Below are positions 58,801-64,000 of a stretch of DNA of 64,000 nucleotides, piece by piece. Source of the stretch: Proteocatella sphenisci DSM 23131 (GTDB taxonomy: Bacteria > Bacillota > Clostridia > Peptostreptococcales > Filifactoraceae); assembly GCF_000423525.1 (NCBI RefSeq), contig NZ_AUID01000011.1:1-64000 (forward strand), written 5' to 3'. The notes beneath the pieces are model-generated. The model was not told the DNA's origin and did no database searches. It worked only from the letters and a program-made list of their open reading frames with translations. The position numbers were made by a program, and so were the translations under genes. Numbering within the stretch: the first letter of the stretch is position 1; each line of letters starts with the position of its first letter.

Positions 58801-60282
58801 ATGAAAAATATAAATACAGATGTGATTGTTGTTGCAGCAGGACTTTCCGGGCTGGCGGCCTGCATTGCAGCTGCTGAAAATGGAGCGAAGGTTGTCGTGT
58901 TCGAAAAATCAAACACTACAGGTGGTGCTGCTAATATGGGAATGGGGCCACTTGGTATAGGCTCATCAATACAGAAAAATCAAATGGTTAATCTTACGCC
59001 GGGAGAAGCTTTCAGAAAACACATGTATTTTACCCATTACAAAGTAGATGCACGAATGGTAAGAGATTATTACTATAAATCAGGCGACACGATTGACTGG
59101 CTGATGGACATGGGAGTGGAGTTTGCAGGAGTACAGAGAGCATTCAGCGCAGACGAAGCTACAAGACCATATTCTGACGGTGAATTTACATGGCATGTTG
59201 TAAAACCAGAAGGCGGAGGCATGCCGGGCCCTAGATCTGCATCTGCAATGACAAAAAAAATGACAGAGAGAGCTGTAGAACTTGGCGTTGAGTTTATATA
59301 TGAGACTCCGGTAAACAAGATAATAATGGAAGATGGGATGGTAGCCGGAGTAATTGCAAAGGACAAAGATGGACAGGAAACAGAGGCAAGAGCAAAGGCT
59401 GTTATAATTGCGACAGGCGGTTTTGGTGAAAATCCTGAGATGATAAAGGAACTTACCGGATACGAATTTGGAAAGACAATATTTAACTTTGCAATTCCTG
59501 GGATGAGAGGGGATGGACTTAGAATGGCCTGGGAAGCAGGAGCGGGACGTACTCAGCCATCGATGGAGCTTATGTATCAGCTTCCTGATAATATGAATCA
59601 CTTCATTCTTGATGGGGCATTCCGTCAGCCATGTCTGTGGGTCAACAGAAATGGTCAGAGATTCATGCCTGAGGATCAGATAGGAAATACCACATTCACT
59701 GGAAATGCGATTACATCTCAGCCGGGGATGATTGCTTATTCAATATTTGACAGCAAGCTGCTGAAAAAATACAAGAAAAAAGGTCCGGATATGGTATCGC
59801 ATGTTCACCCACATGATTTGTATGACCATTTTGACGAGCAGTGGGAAAAAGACCTTGAAGCAGGATATGAGCCTATAGCGCAGGCTGACACAATAGAGGA
59901 GCTTGCAGAAAAGGCAGGTATTGATGTGGCTGGACTGGTTGCACAGGTAGATGAATACAACGAGATGTGCGAAGCTGGGTATGATGAAATATTTGAGAAA
60001 AACAGAAATTACATGCAGCCAATTGAAAAAGGGCCATTCTACTGCTGTCGCCAGAATGTCGGAGCGTACGGCTCAGTTGGAGGGATCCTGATAAACCACA
60101 AAACAGAAGTAATGGATCAGGATTCAAGAGTTATACCTTCTTTATACGCAGTAGGAACCGATGCCTGCAATATTTACGGAGAGAGTTACCCGTTTATTTT
60201 ATCAGGAAACACGATGGGATTCTGTCTCAACAGCGGACGTATTGCCGGAGAGAATGCGGCAATACTTATAGAAGAATTTTAA
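58801..60282 (+). CDS. FAD-dependent fumarate reductase-like C=C reductase
   Basis: A 493-residue FAD_binding_2 protein with no FMN_bind domain. The dinucleotide loop reads VIVVAAGLSGLAACIAAAE, so the first Gly of GxGxxG is Ala. GGAANMGMGPLGIG, IIATGGFGENPEMI, NGQRFMPEDQI and PSLYAVGTDACNIYGESYPF follow the family order, with the C-terminal GNTMGFCLNSGRIAGENA. It lacks its own electron-input domain, so the upstream FMN enzyme or the downstream GltD/NuoF pair must reduce it. The likely reaction is reduction of an activated C=C bond. AGGAGG precedes ATG 58801. Confidence 0.85.
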   Translation: MKNINTDVIVVAAGLSGLAACIAAAENGAKVVVFEKSNTTGGAANMGMGPLGIGSSIQKNQMVNLTPGEAFRKHMYFTHYKVDARMVRDYYYKSGDTIDWLMDMGVEFAGVQRAFSADEATRPYSDGEFTWHVVKPEGGGMPGPRSASAMTKKMTERAVELGVEFIYETPVNKIIMEDGMVAGVIAKDKDGQETEARAKAVIIATGGFGENPEMIKELTGYEFGKTIFNFAIPGMRGDGLRMAWEAGAGRTQPSMELMYQLPDNMNHFILDGAFRQPCLWVNRNGQRFMPEDQIGNTTFTGNAITSQPGMIAYSIFDSKLLKKYKKKGPDMVSHVHPHDLYDHFDEQWEKDLEAGYEPIAQADTIEELAEKAGIDVAGLVAQVDEYNEMCEAGYDEIFEKNRNYMQPIEKGPFYCCRQNVGAYGSVGGILINHKTEVMDQDSRVIPSLYAVGTDACNIYGESYPFILSGNTMGFCLNSGRIAGENAAILIEEF

Positions 60283-60298
60283 GTAATTTTCAATCAGA

Positions 60299-60332
60299 GC
60301 ACAGGCCGGCAGAATCTAAATGCCTGCCTGTG
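60299..60332. other. Intergenic hairpin inside the operon
   Basis: CACAGGC (60300-60306) faces GCCTGTG (60326-60332) with an inner GCAG/CTGC pairing. There is no T run, so this may be an mRNA processing or stability element rather than a terminator. Confidence 0.4.
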
Positions 60333-60352
60333 TTTAACGTACAGGAGGAATA

Positions 60353-62437
60353 ATGAAAATATATATTGACGGAAATAATATAGAAGCAGAAGAAGGCGCA
60401 TCAGTGCTTGAAACTGCTCTGGATGCGGGGATTTATATACCTCATCTCTGCAATCACCCTGATTTAGAGGCAGCCGGGGGATGCAGGCTCTGTTCAGTAG
60501 AAATAGAAGGAATCGAAGGGGCTGTACAGTCATGCATGACAACCGTTGAAGATGGAATGATTGTTCATACAAAGTCTGAAAAGGCTGAACAGACAAGAAA
60601 AATGGCCATGGAGCTCATACTGGCAACCCACCCTGCCGATTGTACAGGATGCCCTAAATATGGCAAATGCGAGCTTCAGTCCATATATCAGTACATGGGA
60701 GTAAGTCCGGAAAAATGGAGAAAAAAATCCAGAACATTTGCAAATGACGACAGCAATCCCCTGATATCTCATATGTTCACAAGATGTATAAGGTGCGGCA
60801 GATGCATAAGAGCCTGTAGAGAATTAAGAGGTGTCAAGGTGCTGGATTTCCAGAAAACCAAAGATGGAATCCGTGCAGGAATTGAGGAAGGAAAGACATT
60901 GAAGGAGGCGGGGTGCAAATTCTGCGGAGCCTGCATAGAAGTATGCCCTACCGGTTCTATCATGGATGCACTTGGAATTATAAAAGAAAATGTGGCGTAC
61001 AGTGATTCTGTAGTCCCATGCAAAAGTGCATGTCCTGCAAATGTTGATATACCAAGATATATAAGATATATCAAGAACGGCGATTTTGGAAAGGCTACGG
61101 CAGTCGTACGCGAAAAGGTTCCGTTTCCGGAAATATTAGGCAGCATCTGCAGTCATGCATGTGAGGATGCATGCAGAAGAAGCGAGCTTAGTGAACCTGT
61201 TTCTGTATGCAGGCTGAAGCGCGCTGCAGCAGCAAAGGATGATTTTGCCTGGAAAGAAAAATCCTTGAAATCAGAAAGCACGGGCAAAAAATCTGCAGTT
61301 ATAGGTGCAGGTCCGGCGGGGCTTACTGCTGCATATTATCTTGCAAAAAAAGGCCACTCAGTGACTGTTTATGAGGAAAATGAAAAAGCAGGCGGCCAAT
61401 GCCGTTATGGAATTCCAGCATACAGGCTTCCTGATGAAGTCTTAGACCGGGAAATCGCACACATATTAGATGCCGGGGTAGAGCTTAAGACATCGGTAAA
61501 GAGACTTTCGCCGGAAGAACTTTTGAAAGAAGGCTGCGATGCAGTAATAGTGGCAGCGGGAACTCACAGGGGAACAAAGCTTCCGATACCGGGAAATGAT
61601 TTAGATGGAGTATATGTAAATGCTGACTTTTTGAAAAGAGCAAGACTTCATAATCCTCTTTCAGTTGGAGAAAGAGTCATGGTACTTGGTGGAGGAAACG
61701 TTGCATATGACTGCGCAAGAACAGCCCTGAGACTAGGAGCAAAAGAGGTCCATATAGCCTGCCTTGAGAACCTTCAGCAGATGACAGCGACAGAAGATGA
61801 AATCGAGGAAGGAAGAGAAGAAGGCATAATCTTGCATTCCGCTCACTCATTCCTCAGGATCACAGGCAAAGAGAAGACGGAAGGAGTGGAGCTTCAGAAG
61901 GTAGATAAATTCTATTTTGATGAAAACAGAAAAGCCGTAATAGAGCTTCAGGAAGGTACTAATGAAATAATTCCTGTTGACAATGTTATTTTTGCAGTAG
62001 GTCAAAAACCTGCTGGTACTGAAAATATGGGGCTTGAGCTTGTAAATAATGCTTATGTCAAAGTGGATGAAAACTCAAGGACAAGCCTGGAGGGCGTTTA
62101 TGCGGCAGGCGACGTGGTAACAGGCACAAAAACGGTTATTGCTGCAATTGCAGCTGGAAGGAAAGCTGCTTCAGAGGTTGATAAATATTTAGGCGGTGAT
62201 GGGGATATTTCTGAGGAACTTTTAGATAAAGAAGAACCGGATCATTTTATAGGCAGGACAGAATCATTTGGAGATTTATCAAGATATATCCCGCAAATAT
62301 CAGATGCAGATAAAAGAAGATCGACTTTTGATATGGTTGAGCAGACGCTTACAGAGGAAGCAGCAATATGTGAAGCCAGCCGCTGCCTGCAGTGCGATTT
62401 GAGATTGAAAATAACAAAGCCGAAGCTATGGAATTAA
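60353..62437 (+). CDS. NuoG-like Fe-S module fused to GltD-type NAD(P)H dehydrogenase
   Basis: A 694-residue electron-transfer protein. Residues 1-75 are a 2Fe-2S ferredoxin (Cys33, 44, 47, 61), 93-106 the His-Cys3 cluster (H93, C97, C100, C106) of NuoG and Fe-hydrogenases, and two further 4Fe-4S sites are CIRCGRCIRAC (about 144-154) and CKFCGACIEVC (about 187-197). The rest is a GltD-like dehydrogenase with a Cys-bearing N-terminus, VIGAGPAGLTAAYYLAKKG for FAD and VLGGGNVAYDCARTALRLGAKEV for NAD(P)H. It should pass electrons between pyridine nucleotide and low-potential clusters in the cytoplasm. AGGAGG precedes ATG 60353. Confidence 0.88.
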   Translation: MKIYIDGNNIEAEEGASVLETALDAGIYIPHLCNHPDLEAAGGCRLCSVEIEGIEGAVQSCMTTVEDGMIVHTKSEKAEQTRKMAMELILATHPADCTGCPKYGKCELQSIYQYMGVSPEKWRKKSRTFANDDSNPLISHMFTRCIRCGRCIRACRELRGVKVLDFQKTKDGIRAGIEEGKTLKEAGCKFCGACIEVCPTGSIMDALGIIKENVAYSDSVVPCKSACPANVDIPRYIRYIKNGDFGKATAVVREKVPFPEILGSICSHACEDACRRSELSEPVSVCRLKRAAAAKDDFAWKEKSLKSESTGKKSAVIGAGPAGLTAAYYLAKKGHSVTVYEENEKAGGQCRYGIPAYRLPDEVLDREIAHILDAGVELKTSVKRLSPEELLKEGCDAVIVAAGTHRGTKLPIPGNDLDGVYVNADFLKRARLHNPLSVGERVMVLGGGNVAYDCARTALRLGAKEVHIACLENLQQMTATEDEIEEGREEGIILHSAHSFLRITGKEKTEGVELQKVDKFYFDENRKAVIELQEGTNEIIPVDNVIFAVGQKPAGTENMGLELVNNAYVKVDENSRTSLEGVYAAGDVVTGTKTVIAAIAAGRKAASEVDKYLGGDGDISEELLDKEEPDHFIGRTESFGDLSRYIPQISDADKRRSTFDMVEQTLTEEAAICEASRCLQCDLRLKITKPKLWN

Positions 62438-62455
62438 TATTAGGGGGTGAAGAAA

Positions 62456-63547
62456 TTGAACGACTATACAATATTGAATCTTGTGCCAGTTTACAGGGAA
62501 GCTCCAGTCTCGTGTGAGCTGTTTAAAAATAAAACAGAAGAGAGCTTAAGATTATTAGCGGAGAAGAATCCAAATAACAATTATCTTATAATCAACAAAA
62601 AGGAATCTGAAAAGCTCAATCTTAAAGAAAGATACAGTGACCTGATGGAGAATATCAAATTAGTAGAGACTGAATATACAGATGGTTTTGTTTTCAGTAA
62701 CCGGTCAGCAGCTTCAAAGATAATCGAAGGCGAAAAACCAATACCATGCAGTATGGAAAGGGTTGAGTCGCTGGAAGAATTAATGGAATCAGAAAAAAAG
62801 ATGGTATTTGTTTTTGGGTCAGCTGAAAATAAGGGTATGCATGATTTAAATAGAAAAATCACAGGAAAGGAAATCCTGGATATAGCTGGATCTATAAGTG
62901 AATTTAAGGGAATTTACCTTGGCTATCCGATGGGCAGGTTCATTTTCGGGGATACCCTGAACGAGGAAATAGAGCTGAAAACAGACTATATCGAAATATA
63001 TGATGAAACCAGCTGCATGATTGACTCATTACTGAACATCTCAAAGAGATTTCTGAATGAATCCTGCGGTAAATGCGTATTTGGTTATGAAGGAACATCT
63101 CAGATAAGCATGATTTTAAATGATATTTCAATGAAAAAAGGAAAATCAGATGACCTGGAACTTCTTATGAATCTATGCAGTCAAATGAAGACTCAGTGCT
63201 TATGTGATACAGGAAGCTGCATGGCAGAATCCGTAATGTCATGTATAGAAAGCTTTAAAGAAGAAATCACAGAACATGTAAACAAGAAAGACTGCAGAGC
63301 GCTTGTCTGCAGCCGCTTTGTGACATATCACATACTTGCTGACAAATGTACCGGATGTACAGAATGCCTCGATGCATGCGATGATGATGCCATACTGGGA
63401 AAAAAGAAATTCATTCATGTGATCGATCAGGATGAGTGTGTCCAGTGTGGCAGATGCCTTGATGCTTGTGACGAGGGGGCAATTACAAGGTGTGGTTCAG
63501 TAAAGCCGAAAAGTCCTTCAAAACCAATACCATGCAAAGCAAAATAA
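62456..63547 (+). CDS. NuoF-derived Fe-S protein lacking the NADH/FMN domain
   Basis: About 363 residues. GSAENKGMHDLNRKITGKEILDIAGSI (about 125-150) is an SLBB-like segment of NuoF/HydB, and SCGKCVFGYEGTSQIS (about 203-218) with LCDTGSCMAES matches the NuoF 4Fe-4S site, where CPCR is changed to CVFG. The C-terminus adds two ferredoxin clusters, CTGCTECLDAC and CVQCGRCLDAC. The GRGGAGFPTG NADH/FMN motif of NuoF is absent, so this is probably an electron-wire subunit of the preceding fusion protein. AGGGGG lies eight bases before TTG 62456, the preferred start; GTG 62447 sits on the ribosome site. Confidence 0.78.
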   Translation: MNDYTILNLVPVYREAPVSCELFKNKTEESLRLLAEKNPNNNYLIINKKESEKLNLKERYSDLMENIKLVETEYTDGFVFSNRSAASKIIEGEKPIPCSMERVESLEELMESEKKMVFVFGSAENKGMHDLNRKITGKEILDIAGSISEFKGIYLGYPMGRFIFGDTLNEEIELKTDYIEIYDETSCMIDSLLNISKRFLNESCGKCVFGYEGTSQISMILNDISMKKGKSDDLELLMNLCSQMKTQCLCDTGSCMAESVMSCIESFKEEITEHVNKKDCRALVCSRFVTYHILADKCTGCTECLDACDDDAILGKKKFIHVIDQDECVQCGRCLDACDEGAITRCGSVKPKSPSKPIPCKAK

Positions 63548-63555
63548 ATTTTATA

Positions 63556-63597
63556 ATCCCTGCTTGGAAAATCTGATTTTCTATGCAGGGATATTTT
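63556..63597 (+). terminator. Rho-independent terminator of the phenolic-type operon
   Basis: ATCCCTGC (63556-63563) pairs with GCAGGGAT (63585-63592), with an inner GAAAATC/GATTTTC pairing, followed by ATTTTCG. Confidence 0.82.
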
Positions 63598-63639
63598 CGC
63601 ATCAATATGGGTAGAATATCTCTGAAAGGAGAATTTAAG

Positions 63640-64000
63640 ATGAAAAAATCAATATACTGGATGCCAAGAATTCTGTCAATCCTGTTCATTTGCTTTCTCA
63701 GCCTTTTCTCTCTTGACGTATTTCAGCCGGGAATGAGCGCAGCGGAAATAGCATTAGGGCTTTTCATGCACAATATTCCTTCAATAATACTCATAGTCCT
63801 TCTCATTATATCATGGAGAAGAGAAATCATAGGAGCACTGACATATTTTGCTGCATCTGAAATAGCCTTGATTTCACTTAATGACAGTAAGATTAAGCTG
63901 ATGGCCGATGCGGGTGATAAAAAGGCAATACAAATGAAGAACATTATTCAAGGCTGCCTGTTTATGAAGGGCGCATTGATAACATTATCGGAATTCTCAA
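63640..64000 (+). pseudogene. Chimera of a DUF7670-like membrane protein and a CNNM/DUF21 fragment (cut by window edge)
   Basis: ATG 63640 (RBS AAAGGAG) opens YWMPRILSILFICFLSLFSL and two further hydrophobic segments, a small membrane protein of the DUF7670 type. At about 63840 the sequence becomes AASEIALISLNDSKIKLMAD followed by AGDKKA, which is the second-helix region of CNNM (hemolysin/CorC) proteins, with no stop in between. The frame runs off the window. A deletion that joined two membrane genes is the simplest explanation, though a genuine fusion cannot be excluded. Confidence 0.5.

Noticed and set aside
1-64000. CRISPR array, prophage, rRNA or tRNA genes
   Set aside because: No regularly spaced direct repeats, no run of phage structural genes and no cloverleaf or rRNA signature was seen on reading both strands.

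Overview
The window is low-GC DNA with strong Shine-Dalgarno sites, many Rho-independent terminators, a TPP riboswitch and a gene repertoire (old yellow enzymes, nitroreductases, HxlR/MarR regulators, two-gene SufC/SufB, ScdA-type repair protein, CytX/ThiM/ThiE/ThiD salvage) typical of an anaerobic clostridial Firmicute. A Sedimentibacter- or Eubacterium-like genome would fit, but the genus is an inference. No rRNA, tRNA or CRISPR array was seen. From about 50 kb onward the base composition is visibly richer in G+C than the AT-rich first 50 kb.

Layout. 0-2.7 kb: debris of a GGDEF/EAL gene, then a MarR-flavodoxin unit and a frameshifted membrane gene. 2.8-5.6 kb: an arsenic operon (arsR, acr3, arsC, nitroreductase). 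5.7-9.5 kb, minus strand: gnd-zwf-cyclase-ferredoxin reductase-like operon. 9.7-13.9 kb: guanine deaminase, a MerA-like flavoprotein with a TVP38 membrane protein, and a sterol-desaturase-like enzyme. 14-17.8 kb: redox and electrophile-stress genes (nitroreductase/MarR, HxlR, pirin, Frm2-like nitroreductase, PPOX protein). 17.9-20.4 kb: a MATE pump followed by an IS605-type element whose tnpB has lost its zinc finger but keeps its omegaRNA end. 20.5-27.3 kb: a rhodanese lipoprotein, a PLD protein, small redox enzymes, an old yellow enzyme, and several gene and IS relics. 27.3-33 kb: OFA-type MFS transporter, the SufC/SufB pair and a sensor with GGDEF and HD-GYP domains. 33-37.1 kb: TPP-riboswitch thiamine salvage operon cytX-thiM-thiE-HAD-thiD. 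37.2-50.2 kb: methyltransferase, second MATE pump, NagZ-like lipoprotein, PAS-GGDEF protein, MarR/old yellow enzyme unit, ScdA-like repair protein, an ABC-F ATPase with an attenuator-like leader, a FUSC-like membrane protein and an agmatinase. 50.3-52.7 kb: a large unrecognised lipoprotein.

52.9-63.5 kb is the most interesting part. It holds a SnoaL-like protein, an FMN/FAD C=C reductase-like flavoprotein and a LysR regulator. A tight operon follows: DUF1097 membrane protein, a phloretin hydrolase/PhlG-family C-C hydrolase, an FMN reductase with an added zinc ribbon, a second FAD reductase, a NuoG-N-terminus/GltD fusion, and a NuoF-like protein that has lost its NADH/FMN domain. My inference is an anaerobic route that reduces and cleaves a phenolic or acyl-phloroglucinol-like compound, with a dedicated NAD(P)H-to-flavin electron conduit.

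A second theme is decay by internal deletion. At least nine loci keep the beginning and end of a recognisable gene with the middle missing. Alongside them stands an unusually dense set of flavin-dependent reductases paired with one-component regulators.
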